DNA of 64,000 bases from Paracoccaceae bacterium. GTDB taxonomy: Bacteria > Pseudomonadota > Alphaproteobacteria > Rhodobacterales > Rhodobacteraceae. Position 1 is the first letter of the stretch; each line of letters starts with the position of its first letter. A program made the position numbers and the translations under genes. Location of the stretch: NCBI GenBank assembly GCA_028874915.1, contig JAPPHA010000059.1, forward strand, positions 1-64,000, given 5' to 3'. The notes under the pieces were generated by a model. It saw nothing but the letters and a program-made list of their open reading frames with translations, did not search any database and had not been told where the DNA came from. Shown here one piece after another: positions 47,643 to 56,592 of the stretch.

Positions 47643-47666
47643 AACCCCCTTGAAAGGGGGTTTTTT
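47643..47666 (+). terminator. Rho-independent terminator/attenuator before ilvI
   Basis: AACCCCCT (47643-47650) pairs with AGGGGGTT (47655-47662) around a TGAA loop, and six T residues run from 47661 to 47666. It stands between the leader peptide and ilvI, not after a gene, so it acts as a conditional attenuator. The upstream pair GCGCGTGGCAGCG (47604-47616) and CGTTGCCCCGCGC (47627-47639) could form the competing hairpin. Confidence 0.75.
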
Positions 47667-47696
47667 GTTGCCAGACGTCAACCGCCCGAAACAGCG

Positions 47697-49487
47697 ATGA
47701 ACCGAAGAGATCTGACGATGGAACAGCAGTTGTCCGGTGCCGAAATGGTCGTTCAGGCCTTGAAGGACCAAGGGGTTGATACTGTGTTCGGTTATCCAGG
47801 CGGTGCCGTCCTGCCGATCTATGACGAGATCTTCAAGGAAAACCAGATCCGCCATATCCTGGTCCGCCATGAGCAGGGGGCGGCCCATGCCGCCGAAGGC
47901 TATGCGCGATCGACCGGAAAACCTGGCGTGGTCCTGGTCACTTCAGGACCCGGCGCCACCAACGCGGTGACCGGGATGACCGATGCGTTGATGGATTCCA
48001 TACCCATCGTCGTCCTCACCGGCCAGGTCCCGACCTTCATGGTCGGAAACGACGCCTTTCAGGAGGCCGACACCGTCGGCATCACTCGCCCCTGCACCAA
48101 GCACAACTGGCTGGTCAAGGAAACAGAAGATCTCTCCGACATCATTCATCAGGCATTCCACGTCGCCCGGAGCGGCCGCCCCGGACCTGTCCTTGTCGAC
48201 ATTCCCAAGGACGTCCAGTTCGCCACCGCCACCTACAGGCCGCCGGAACTGGCACGCATGGGTCACTACGATCCCCAGGTCAAGGGCGATCCCGATGCCA
48301 TTACCGAACTGGCGACGGCCATGGAGACAGCCCGCCGTCCGATCCTCTACACCGGAGGCGGTGTGATCAATTCCGGCCAAACGGCCTGTCGGTTGCTCCG
48401 CAAGCTTGCGGAATCCACCGGGTTTCCCGTCACTTCGACTCTCATGGGACTCGGTGCCTATCCCGGTTCCGGTCGGCACTGGATCGGCATGCTCGGGATG
48501 CACGGGACCTACGAAGCCAATCTGGCGATGCACGACTGCGATCTGATGATCTGCATCGGCGCCCGCTTCGATGACCGTATCACCGGCCGAGTCGACGCCT
48601 TCAGTCCCGGATCCCGGAAAGCGCATATCGACATCGATCCCTCCTCCATCAACAAGGTCATTCATGTCGACATCCCCATCATTGGCGATGTCGCGCATGT
48701 CCTTGACGATCTCCTGAAGGTGTGGACGCAACGGGGCCGGACGACCGACTCCGACGGGGTCCGGGACTGGTGGCACCAGATCGCTGAATGGCGCCGGACC
48801 GACTGCCTCGCCTACACAGGTTCCGACACTCGGATCAAACCGCAATTCGCAATCCAGAGGCTGGAAGCGCTGACCCGGGACCACCCGGACCGCTATGTCT
48901 GTACAGAGGTCGGTCAGCACCAGATGTGGGCTGCCCAGTTCATGACTTTCGACGAGCCGAACCGGTGGATGACCTCGGGAGGCCTCGGGACCATGGGATA
49001 CGGCGTTCCCGCCTCGATCGGCGTGCAGATCGCCCATCCGGAGTCGCTGGTCATCAATGTTGCCGGCGAGGCGAGTTGGTTGATGACGATGCAGGAGATG
49101 GGAACGGCAGTCCAGTACCGCCTTCCGGTCAAGCAATTCGTGATCAACAACGAACGCCTCGGAATGGTCAGGCAATGGCAGGAACTGCTTCATGGCGAGC
49201 GCTACTCGCACTCCTGGTCGGAAGCGCTCCCCGACTTCGTAAAGCTCGCGGAGGCCTTTGGCTGCAAGGGAATCCGCTGCGAACGGCCGGGCGACCTCGA
49301 TGCGGCGATCCAGGAGATGCTCGACTATGACGGTCCGGTCATTTTTGACTGCCTGGTCGAAAAGCACGAGAATTGCTTTCCAATGATCCCGTCAGGACGA
49401 GCCCACAACGAAATGCTGCTCGGTGAACGCGAGCCGGATACACGCATCGACGAGGCCATTGACGAGTCAGGTGCCGTGCTTGTTTGA
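47697..49487 (+). CDS. ilvI: Acetolactate synthase large (catalytic) subunit
   Basis: ThDP-dependent first enzyme of valine and leucine synthesis and, with 2-ketobutyrate, of isoleucine. The glutamate in RHEQGAAHAAEGYARSTGKPGV activates ThDP. The FAD-binding middle domain (GRHWIGMLGMHGTYEANLAMHDCDLMICIGARFDDR) and the C-terminal ThDP/Mg site (GEASWLMTMQEMGTAVQYRLPVKQFVINNERLGMVRQWQ) are intact. At 596 residues it is full length. Start may be ATG 47697 or, with a better-placed GAAGAG, ATG 47718 (MEQQLSGAEM). Expression is probably attenuated by the leader upstream. Confidence 0.97.
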   Translation: MNRRDLTMEQQLSGAEMVVQALKDQGVDTVFGYPGGAVLPIYDEIFKENQIRHILVRHEQGAAHAAEGYARSTGKPGVVLVTSGPGATNAVTGMTDALMDSIPIVVLTGQVPTFMVGNDAFQEADTVGITRPCTKHNWLVKETEDLSDIIHQAFHVARSGRPGPVLVDIPKDVQFATATYRPPELARMGHYDPQVKGDPDAITELATAMETARRPILYTGGGVINSGQTACRLLRKLAESTGFPVTSTLMGLGAYPGSGRHWIGMLGMHGTYEANLAMHDCDLMICIGARFDDRITGRVDAFSPGSRKAHIDIDPSSINKVIHVDIPIIGDVAHVLDDLLKVWTQRGRTTDSDGVRDWWHQIAEWRRTDCLAYTGSDTRIKPQFAIQRLEALTRDHPDRYVCTEVGQHQMWAAQFMTFDEPNRWMTSGGLGTMGYGVPASIGVQIAHPESLVINVAGEASWLMTMQEMGTAVQYRLPVKQFVINNERLGMVRQWQELLHGERYSHSWSEALPDFVKLAEAFGCKGIRCERPGDLDAAIQEMLDYDGPVIFDCLVEKHENCFPMIPSGRAHNEMLLGEREPDTRIDEAIDESGAVLV

Positions 49488-49571
49488 CAGGCGCTCGGGC
49501 CCGAAAGGCTGACACCCGGCGGCAATCAGCGTTATCCATTACCCGCCGAAACGGATTCCGGAAAACCCATC

Positions 49572-50132
49572 ATGAATTCACTGGTCATCAAGAAAGGCAG
49601 TTCGCGGAAGAGCGCCTACGATCTCCGCAGTTATCTCACCGACCGGCACGAGACTCATACGCTCGCTGTCCTTGTCGACAATGAAGCCGGCGTGCTCGCC
49701 CGGGTGATCGGGTTGTTCTCCGGTCGCGGCTACAACATCGAAAGCCTGACCGTTGCCGAGGTCGACCACGAGAAGAATCTCTCCAGAATCACTGTCGTCA
49801 CCGATGGCACACCGGAAGTGATCGAACAGATCAAGGCCCAACTCGGACGGCTGATTCCCGTTCACGATGTCCATGACTTGACCGTGGAAGGACCTTCCGT
49901 CGAGCGTGAGCTGGCACTGCTCAAGGTCAATGGTAGCGGAGAAGTTCGGGTCGAGGCCCTCAGGATATCCGACGTGTTCCGGGCTCGCGTCGTCGACACG
50001 ACACTGGGAAGCCTGACCTTCGAATTGACCGGAACACCGGAAAAGATTGACGCCTTCGTCGAACTCATGCGGCCGCTGGGTCTCACCGATCTCGCCCGGA
50101 CCGGAGTCGCCGCCATGGCCCGCGGCGAATGA
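49572..50132 (+). CDS. ilvH: Acetolactate synthase small (regulatory) subunit
   Basis: A 186-residue regulatory subunit that activates the large subunit and gives valine feedback inhibition. The N-terminal ACT domain is THTLAVLVDNEAGVLARVIGLFSGRGYNIESLTVAEVDHEKNLSRITVV, and the C-terminal ACT-like domain contains VFRARVVDTTLGSLTFELTGTPEKIDAFVELMRPLGL. It follows ilvI by 84 bases. ilvC, the usual third gene, is not next; a homoprotocatechuate operon follows. Confidence 0.96.
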   Translation: MNSLVIKKGSSRKSAYDLRSYLTDRHETHTLAVLVDNEAGVLARVIGLFSGRGYNIESLTVAEVDHEKNLSRITVVTDGTPEVIEQIKAQLGRLIPVHDVHDLTVEGPSVERELALLKVNGSGEVRVEALRISDVFRARVVDTTLGSLTFELTGTPEKIDAFVELMRPLGLTDLARTGVAAMARGE

Positions 50133-50238
50133 TCGATCATCTGTTTGCTGATCGCGGAAACTGCGGCCGATACAGGGCGCCGTTCAGACGCTCGACGCCG
50201 GCAGTTCATACGGGTCCGGGCCGCATGACGTTAGGCTG

Positions 50239-50637
50239 ATGCCGCATCTCATCATTGAATACTCGGACAATCTCGTCGACCGTCTGCACGTGGACCTCAA
50301 CGGGTTTCTTGACGCGATGGCGACGACAATGTCCGAGTCCGGACTGTTCCGAACCGGCGGGATCCGCATCCGCGCCTATCCTTCGCCTCTGTACCGTGTC
50401 GCCGATGGGGATCCGGACAATGCCTTTGTGGCCCTCAGGCTGCACATCGCGCCGGGACGCACTCACCCGCAAAAAGTGGCGGTTGGGGAAGCACTCTTCC
50501 ACGCCGCCCGAAACCGGCTTGCGGTGCCCATTGACAAGGGCCGGTTGGCGCTCTCATTGGAGGTCACGGAAATCGATGCCGATCTTCGATGGAATGCCAA
50601 TCGGATTCACGACCGGCTGGTTGGGGACGAGGGATAG
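50239..50637 (+). CDS. hpcD: 5-carboxymethyl-2-hydroxymuconate delta-isomerase
   Basis: A 132-residue trimeric tautomerase-fold isomerase of homoprotocatechuate degradation. The catalytic N-terminal proline follows the initiator (MPHLIIEYSDNL), and RTGGIRIRAYPSPLYRVADGDPDNAFVALRLHIAPGR matches the family body. It is the first gene of the cluster and ends six bases before the dehydrogenase. Confidence 0.93.
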   Translation: MPHLIIEYSDNLVDRLHVDLNGFLDAMATTMSESGLFRTGGIRIRAYPSPLYRVADGDPDNAFVALRLHIAPGRTHPQKVAVGEALFHAARNRLAVPIDKGRLALSLEVTEIDADLRWNANRIHDRLVGDEG

Positions 50638-50642
50638 GGCCA

Positions 50643-52154
50643 ATGACCACCTTTGCGGAGAACCAGGCCCGGGCACAGGTGCATCTCGACAGGATTCGGG
50701 AGCGAGGGGTCCAGCACCGGATCCACGGTGAATGGCGCTCCTCCGTGGAGGGAAAGACCTTCACGACGATTTCGCCCGTTGATCTCGAACCACTGGCCGA
50801 CGTTGCGGAGGGCACGGCGGCAGACATTGACGCGGCGGCAAATGCCGCGGCGGCAGCGTTTGCGGACTGGTCGGCCATGGACGGATCCGTCAGGAAGTCA
50901 CTACTGCACGGTGTCGCCGACGGGATTGTCGAACGTGCCGACGAAATCGCCCTGATCGAGAGCGTCGACACCGGCCAGGCGATTCGCTTCATGTCGAAGG
51001 CGGCGATCCGTGGCGCCGAGAATTTCCGCTTCTTTGCAGACCGGGCTCCGGAAGCCCGCGACGGCCGCGTGACCCATGCGCCAGGGCAGGTCAACATGAC
51101 CGCGAGGTATCCGATCGGGCCGGTCGGAGTCATCACCCCGTGGAACACGCCTTTCATGCTGAGTACATGGAAGATCGCACCGGCCCTTGCCGCCGGTTGC
51201 ACGGTTGTCCACAAGCCGGCGGAATTGTCTCCTCTCTCGGCGACGATTCTCGTCGAAATCGCAGAAGAGGCGGGAATTCCGCCAGGGGTCTTCAATTTGG
51301 TCCACGGCGCCGGCGAGACGGCGGGCCGGGCTCTCACCGAACACCCGAATGTCCGGGCCATTGGTTTTGTAGGCGAAAGCAGGACCGGATCTCAGATCAT
51401 GCGACAAGGCGCCGACACGCTGAAACGGGTGCATTTCGAACTCGGTGGCAAGAACCCGGTGATCGTCTGCGCAGATGCCGATCTCGACAGGGCGGCCGAC
51501 GCGGTCGTTTTCATGATCTATTCGCTGAACGGCGAACGCTGCACCTCCTCCTCGCGGCTGCTGGTGGAACGATCCATCCAAGACGCCTTCATTGAGCGCG
51601 TCGCGCGCAAGGCCCGGGGGATCCGCGTCGGGCATCCTCTCGATCCGGCGACCGTCGTCGGGCCAATGATCCATCCAGTGCACCAGAAGAAGGTCCAGGA
51701 CTATATCGGTCTCGGTCAGGCGGAAGGCGCCACCCTCGCCTTCGGTGGTGGAAGCCCGAACGCATCGGGCTGCTACGTCGAGCCGACCCTGTTTACCGAT
51801 GCCCACCCGGACATGCGGATTTCTCGTGAAGAGATCTTCGGACCGGTGCTGACAGCGCTGCCCTTTGACGATGACGAAGACGCCATCGCTCTGGCCAATG
51901 CTATCGACTACGGGCTCTGCGGCTATGTCTGGACGTCGGACGTGACCCGCGCATTCCGCCTTTCCGAAAACCTTGATGTCGGGATGGTCTGGGTGAACTC
52001 GGAAAACGTCCGCCATCTGCCAACGCCGTTTGGCGGCGCCAAAGCCTCGGGGATCGGCAGGGACGGTGGTGACTGGTCCTTCGAATTTTATATGGAGACC
52101 CGAAACGTGGCCTTCGCCACGACCCGGCACCACATCCCGCGTCTCGGAGGCTGA
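50643..52154 (+). CDS. hpcC: 5-carboxymethyl-2-hydroxymuconate semialdehyde dehydrogenase
   Basis: A 503-residue NAD-dependent aldehyde dehydrogenase. Active-site features: VITPWNTPFMLSTWKIAPALAAG, the general-base glutamate in HFELGGKNPV, catalytic Cys in NGERCTSSSRLLVERS and EEIFGPVLTALPF. I start at ATG 50643 instead of the open-frame start at 50589 inside hpcD. Assignment to HpcC rather than another ALDH rests on its position between the isomerase and the ring-cleavage dioxygenase. Confidence 0.94.
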   Translation: MTTFAENQARAQVHLDRIRERGVQHRIHGEWRSSVEGKTFTTISPVDLEPLADVAEGTAADIDAAANAAAAAFADWSAMDGSVRKSLLHGVADGIVERADEIALIESVDTGQAIRFMSKAAIRGAENFRFFADRAPEARDGRVTHAPGQVNMTARYPIGPVGVITPWNTPFMLSTWKIAPALAAGCTVVHKPAELSPLSATILVEIAEEAGIPPGVFNLVHGAGETAGRALTEHPNVRAIGFVGESRTGSQIMRQGADTLKRVHFELGGKNPVIVCADADLDRAADAVVFMIYSLNGERCTSSSRLLVERSIQDAFIERVARKARGIRVGHPLDPATVVGPMIHPVHQKKVQDYIGLGQAEGATLAFGGGSPNASGCYVEPTLFTDAHPDMRISREEIFGPVLTALPFDDDEDAIALANAIDYGLCGYVWTSDVTRAFRLSENLDVGMVWVNSENVRHLPTPFGGAKASGIGRDGGDWSFEFYMETRNVAFATTRHHIPRLGG

Positions 52155-52159
52155 CACCG

Positions 52160-53146
52160 ATGCCGATTCCGGCTCCCGTCCTCGTCCCCCCCTTCAACAT
52201 CATTCGCCTCAGCCATGTCGAACTGACGGTTGCCGACCTGGCCGAAAGCCGACGATTTTATGCCGACATCCTGGGATTGCAGATCACAGAGGAATCGTCG
52301 GAGAGAATCAGCTTCCGGGGCCTGGAAGAACGGGGGCATCATTGCCTGGTTCTGAACCGAGCCCCGGACCCGGCTGCCATGGCCGTCGGATTCCGGACCT
52401 TTGCCGAAGCGGATCTCGATCGATTGCAGGATCACTTTAGCCAACGGAACCGGGCTGCCACATGGGTCGAACGTCCGCATCAGGGCCGGACGCTGGCGAC
52501 ATCAGACGTCCATGGCATGCCGATCGAGTTTCACCATCGGATGGACCGCCTCGAAGCCATCCACCAAAAGTACGATCTGTACCGCGGCGTGCGACCGCTC
52601 AGGATCGACCATTTCAATGCCTTCTCCCCTAATGTGGATGAAAGCGTCGCCTTCTATTCTGATCTCGGATTTCGAGTCACAGAGTACACTGAAGACGAGG
52701 ATACAGGGGCGCTTTGGGCCGCATGGATGCACCGGAAAGGAACAGTCCACGACATCGCCTTCACAAATGGCGCGGGTCCACGGATGCATCATCTCGCATT
52801 CTGGGTGCCGACTCCGATGGCCATCATCGACCTCCTCGACCTGATGGCCTCAACCGGCCATGTCACCAAGGTCGAACGAGGTCCGGGTCGGCACGGCATT
52901 TCGAACGCGCTGTTTCTCTATGTGACGGATCCCGACGGTCACCGGATCGAATTCTACTGCTCCGACTATCAGACTCTCGACCCCGACCACGAACCCATCC
53001 GCTGGGATCTGAAGGACCCGCAACGCCAGACGCTTTGGGGCGCACCGGCGCCGCGAAGCTGGTTCGAACACGGCACCCGGTTTGTCGGCGTCGAACCGAG
53101 GGATCCGGACTTGACGGCTCAGCCGATAATCGCCGCTGATCGCTGA
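52160..53146 (+). CDS. hpcB: 3,4-dihydroxyphenylacetate 2,3-dioxygenase
   Basis: The 328-residue extradiol dioxygenase of the VOC fold opens the ring of homoprotocatechuate. The two-histidine-one-glutamate iron (or manganese) site is His151 (LRIDHFNAFSP), His211 (RMHHLAFWVP) and Glu264 (GHRIEFYCSDYQT), close to the numbering of the Brevibacterium enzyme. The N-terminal VOC repeat begins RLSHVELTVADLAESRRFYADILGL. It follows hpcC by five bases. Confidence 0.94.
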   Translation: MPIPAPVLVPPFNIIRLSHVELTVADLAESRRFYADILGLQITEESSERISFRGLEERGHHCLVLNRAPDPAAMAVGFRTFAEADLDRLQDHFSQRNRAATWVERPHQGRTLATSDVHGMPIEFHHRMDRLEAIHQKYDLYRGVRPLRIDHFNAFSPNVDESVAFYSDLGFRVTEYTEDEDTGALWAAWMHRKGTVHDIAFTNGAGPRMHHLAFWVPTPMAIIDLLDLMASTGHVTKVERGPGRHGISNALFLYVTDPDGHRIEFYCSDYQTLDPDHEPIRWDLKDPQRQTLWGAPAPRSWFEHGTRFVGVEPRDPDLTAQPIIAADR

Positions 53147-53239
53147 TCCAACTGATAACGGACGACCACGACCGTCATGGGGAAACGGCCAGGGTCGCGG
53201 TTGCCGACACCCAGGGCAACGGAAACAGGGGAGAAGGCG

Positions 53240-54142
53240 ATGATCCGACTGGCGAGCTGGCGTTGCGGAAACGAAGACTACTACGGCGCCGTTACAGACC
53301 AGGGTTTGCTCCCGCTGTCCCCGGAGACCCCGGAATGGCCGTCTCTCAGGGAGGTGATTGCTGGTGACGGTCTTCCTGGGCTCGAGGAAGCGGCTCGCAG
53401 GTCGGAAACCACGTCTGCGCGCCTGCAGGACCCTGAGAAATGTGTCTTCTCCATTCCGGTCCCTGCGCCGGAAAAGATCATCTGTATCGGAGTCAACTAT
53501 CCCGACAGGAACGCCGAATACCGCGACGGCAGAGAACCACCTCCCTTTCCCTCAATGTTTATCCGATTTGCCCGGAGTTTTGTGGGCCATGACGTTCCGC
53601 TCACCCGGCCTGCGGTTTCGGAACAGTTCGACTACGAGGGCGAAATCGTTCTGGTAATCGGAAAGGGCGGGCGTTCGATCCCGACGTCCAGGGCGCTCGA
53701 TCACATCGCCGGGCTTACCCTTTGCAACGAGGGCTCGATCCGTGACTGGATGCGCCACGCCAAATTCAATGTCACACAAGGCAAGAATTTTGACGGCACC
53801 GGCTCCATTGGACCGTGGATCATTCCGTTCGCCGATGAATCGCAGATCGCTGACATCCGCCTCACGACCCGGGTCAACGGCGAACTCCGGCAGGACGACC
53901 GAACCGGCCGGATGGTCTTTCCACCCCGATTCCTGATTCACTACGTCTCGACCTTTACGACGCTAGTCCCCGGGGATCTGATCATCACCGGGACACCGAC
54001 GGGTGCCGGCGCACGATCGGATCCACCGAAGTGGCTGATACCCGGCGACATCGTCGAAGTGGAAGCCGAGGGAATTGGCCGGCTTCGGAACCGCATCCGC
54101 GATCCGGAACCTGACAAACCGGCAAGGGAATTCCCGTCATGA
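53240..54142 (+). CDS. Fumarylacetoacetate hydrolase-family protein (probable HpcE/HpaG role)
   Basis: A 300-residue FAH-domain protein. The catalytic/metal region is intact: KIICIGVNYPDRNAEYRDG, FDYEGEIVLVIGKGGRSIP, EGSIRDWMRHAKFNVTQGKNFDGTGSIGPWI and IITGTPTGAGARSDPPKWLIPGDIVEVE. In this operon it should decarboxylate or isomerise the 5-oxo-pent-3-ene intermediate. HpcE itself is a two-domain fusion of about 430 residues, so this single-domain form is either half of a split enzyme or enough alone. GGGGAGAAGG supports ATG 53240. The same family also serves the end of L-fuconate breakdown, so a link to the sugar island is conceivable but less likely. Confidence 0.85.
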   Translation: MIRLASWRCGNEDYYGAVTDQGLLPLSPETPEWPSLREVIAGDGLPGLEEAARRSETTSARLQDPEKCVFSIPVPAPEKIICIGVNYPDRNAEYRDGREPPPFPSMFIRFARSFVGHDVPLTRPAVSEQFDYEGEIVLVIGKGGRSIPTSRALDHIAGLTLCNEGSIRDWMRHAKFNVTQGKNFDGTGSIGPWIIPFADESQIADIRLTTRVNGELRQDDRTGRMVFPPRFLIHYVSTFTTLVPGDLIITGTPTGAGARSDPPKWLIPGDIVEVEAEGIGRLRNRIRDPEPDKPAREFPS

Positions 54143-54993
54143 GACCTGACTTCAAACACTTTCCCGTTCTCGCTGACCGGCTTTTCGAGGCGGAACGGTC
54201 AAGGGTCCAGATCGGGCTGATTTCGACGGACTATCCGGGAATCACGCTGGACGATGCCTATGCCATCCAGCAACTGCTGATTGACAGAAAGGTTGCGGCG
54301 GGCCGGTGCATTACCGGCTGGAAGATCGGCCTTACGTCCAGAGCCATGCAAATGGCCCTCGACATCGATTTCCCCGACAGCGGCGTGATCTTCGACGACA
54401 TGCACTTCGAATCCGGGACCCGGGTGCCACCGGACCGGTTCATCAAGCCAAGGATTGAAGCCGAGATCGTCTTCATCATGAACCGTGATCTCGATGGCCG
54501 ACGGTCGGTTTCCCGGGACGATGTGCTCGCGGCAACAGAGTCGGTCTGCCCTTCACTTGAGATACTCGACACGCGGATCGTCCGCCGGGATCCCGAGAAC
54601 GGGCGAACGCGAACCGTCTTCGACACGATTGCCGACAATGCTGCCAACGCTGGAATCGTGCTCGGACCTGACAGGCATCGACCTGGAGCCCACGATCTCC
54701 GGCGGGTCGGCGCGATCGTGACCCGGAACGGGATTGTGGAAGAAACCGGGCTCGGGGCCGGCGTTCTCGACGATCCGGCGCTTGCCGTCGGTTGGCTCGC
54801 CGAACGGCTCGCCACCTGCGGCCAGGCGATCCGTGCCGGGGATGTCGTGTTGTCCGGATCCTTCACGCGGCCGATCGAAGCCCGCCCCGGTGACCGATTT
54901 CACGCGGATTTCGGAGATTTCGGAATCGTCGATATTGAATTCGGTGCAGTAGAATCAGAAGCGCCGGATACCCAATCTTCCGGACAGAATTGA
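54139..54993 (+). CDS. hpcG: 2-oxohept-4-ene-1,7-dioate hydratase
   Basis: A 284-residue hydratase of the MhpD/HpcG group. Family text: ISTDYPGITLDDAYAIQQLLIDRKVAAGR, ITGWKIGLTSRAMQMAL, PRIEAEIVFIMNRDL and the C-terminal VLSGSFTRPIEARPGDRFHADFGDFG. It starts in an ATGA overlap with the FAH gene. It is the last gene of the cluster here; the aldolase (HpcH/HpaI) that would follow is not in the window. Confidence 0.93.
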   Translation: MRPDFKHFPVLADRLFEAERSRVQIGLISTDYPGITLDDAYAIQQLLIDRKVAAGRCITGWKIGLTSRAMQMALDIDFPDSGVIFDDMHFESGTRVPPDRFIKPRIEAEIVFIMNRDLDGRRSVSRDDVLAATESVCPSLEILDTRIVRRDPENGRTRTVFDTIADNAANAGIVLGPDRHRPGAHDLRRVGAIVTRNGIVEETGLGAGVLDDPALAVGWLAERLATCGQAIRAGDVVLSGSFTRPIEARPGDRFHADFGDFGIVDIEFGAVESEAPDTQSSGQN

Positions 54994-55182
54994 ATTCAGA
55001 CTCGCGTTTCGGTCGAACAGAAAGACAGGAAAACGTTACGCCTGTTCTCGGTACTGGCGACATACGCGACCGCGTTTGGACGTTTCGAGACGAAAGAAGA
55101 AAAGGGACAATTAGCGATCACAAGTAACGCACCCGGGGCCTCCACTGCTTCGGGCGCCGGGAAGATTCGGTGCCGGGCAAGT

Positions 55183-56592
55183 TCAGGCCTTCCCCCAAGG
55201 TCCGTGATGGGAACCCTGGGCGTCGATTCGCTCGAAGGAATGAGCCCCGAAAAAGTCGCGTTGGGCCTGGATCATGTTTGCGGTCGTACGCGCACTACGC
55301 ATCGTGTCGAAATAACCAAGCGCCGCGGACATAGCGGGAACCGGAAGGCCATGGGCGACCGCTACCGCTGCGACATTGCGAAGCGCGGCCTGGTTGCGGC
55401 GCAAGAGGTCGGCAAAGTAAGGGGCAAACATCAGGTTGCGGCCGGGATCCTCACCGAGCGCCGTGGCCATGTCATTGAGCATCGCCGATCGAATAATGCA
55501 ACCTTCACGCCAGGTCTCGGCAATTGCGGACATTGGCAACTCCCAGCCATGGGCCGTTCCTACGCGCGCCAGCAGTGCAAAGCCCTGGGCGTAACACATG
55601 ATTTTTCCGACGATCAGTGCCGCCTCCAGATCGTCGAGGGTCAAGGATTCGCGGTCCAACACCTGCGGTACCCCGCCAAACAGGTCTTCGCCCACGTGGC
55701 GCGTCGTCAATTCGGCAGACATGTTGCGGGCCGCGACGGCGGCCTCGATCACTGGCACCGGTGCGCCGGTCTGCTGGCTTTCGATCACCGTCCAGCGGCC
55801 TGTTCCCTTTTGGCCGGCACGGTCCAGAATAATGTCGAGCACGGGTGACCCGGTGGTGGGGTCCGTCGCGTTCGAGACCTCGGCGGAGATTTCCGTAAGG
55901 TAGGACTTCAAAATTCCACGGTTCCAACGCCCGAATACGGTGCCACATTCCGGGGCCGTCATATTCATTCCATCGCGCATCACGCCATAGGCTTCGGCGA
56001 TCAGCTGCATGTCGGCATATTCGATTCCGTTATGCACTGTTTTGACGAGATGCCCCGCACCTCCAGGTCCCATCCAGGTTGCGCAAGGCTTGCCCTGGTA
56101 TTTTGCGGCAATAGCGTCAAAGATATGTGCCACCCGGCCCCAGTTCGACCGATCGCCACCGCCCATGATCGAAGGTCCGTGCCGCGCGCCATCCTCGCCA
56201 CCCGAAACCCCGATGCCGAGATAAGACGCGCCGACAGCGGTGGCTTCAGCTGCGCGGCGGTTGGTATCGTGGAAGTTTGCGTTGCCCGCATCAATTATCA
56301 GATCATCGGAATTCAACAGTGGTCGAAGCGCAGCAATCTGCGCATCCACGGCTTCGCCCGCGGGCACCATCACTATGATCGCGCGTGGCGCAGCGATCGT
56401 GTCGACGAATTCGTCCAGCGAGCGGGCCGGAGTGATCTGCGACGCCAGCGATCCGGCCCCTTTCACAAAGCTGTCGACACGCGCGACTGTACGATTGAAC
56501 ACCGAAATCGCAAAACCTTTTTCGGCGATGTTGAGCGATAGCATCGCCCCCATCGTGCCCAGGCCAATCAGCCCGATATCTGACTTGTTCAT
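55183..56592 (-). CDS. gnd: 6-phosphogluconate dehydrogenase (decarboxylating)
   Basis: A 469-residue pentose-phosphate enzyme producing ribulose 5-phosphate, CO2 and NADPH. NADP motif GLIGLGTMGAMLSLNIAEKGF, substrate site YLGIGVSGGEDGARHGPSIM with catalytic Lys in GAGHLVKTVHNGIEYADMQ, and the C-terminal RSARTTANMIQAQRDFFGAHSFERID are conserved. I use ATG 56592; the frame is open to 56685. Its start overlaps the stop of the lactonase gene by 4 bases, so it is part of the gluconate module. Confidence 0.96.
   Translation of the reverse strand: MNKSDIGLIGLGTMGAMLSLNIAEKGFAISVFNRTVARVDSFVKGAGSLASQITPARSLDEFVDTIAAPRAIIVMVPAGEAVDAQIAALRPLLNSDDLIIDAGNANFHDTNRRAAEATAVGASYLGIGVSGGEDGARHGPSIMGGGDRSNWGRVAHIFDAIAAKYQGKPCATWMGPGGAGHLVKTVHNGIEYADMQLIAEAYGVMRDGMNMTAPECGTVFGRWNRGILKSYLTEISAEVSNATDPTTGSPVLDIILDRAGQKGTGRWTVIESQQTGAPVPVIEAAVAARNMSAELTTRHVGEDLFGGVPQVLDRESLTLDDLEAALIVGKIMCYAQGFALLARVGTAHGWELPMSAIAETWREGCIIRSAMLNDMATALGEDPGRNLMFAPYFADLLRRNQAALRNVAAVAVAHGLPVPAMSAALGYFDTMRSARTTANMIQAQRDFFGAHSFERIDAQGSHHGPWGKA

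Larger units (their letters stand above)
47262..47696. other. Intergenic region holding the ilvIH promoter and leader
   Basis: The first 260 bases show nothing. From 47522 onward the region holds, in order, a promoter, a short leader reading frame, a pairing segment and a terminator, each listed separately. Confidence 0.6.

Noticed and set aside
47943-49367. 474-codon minus-strand open frame
   Set aside because: It is antisense to ilvI, which has all catalytic motifs; a high-GC shadow frame.
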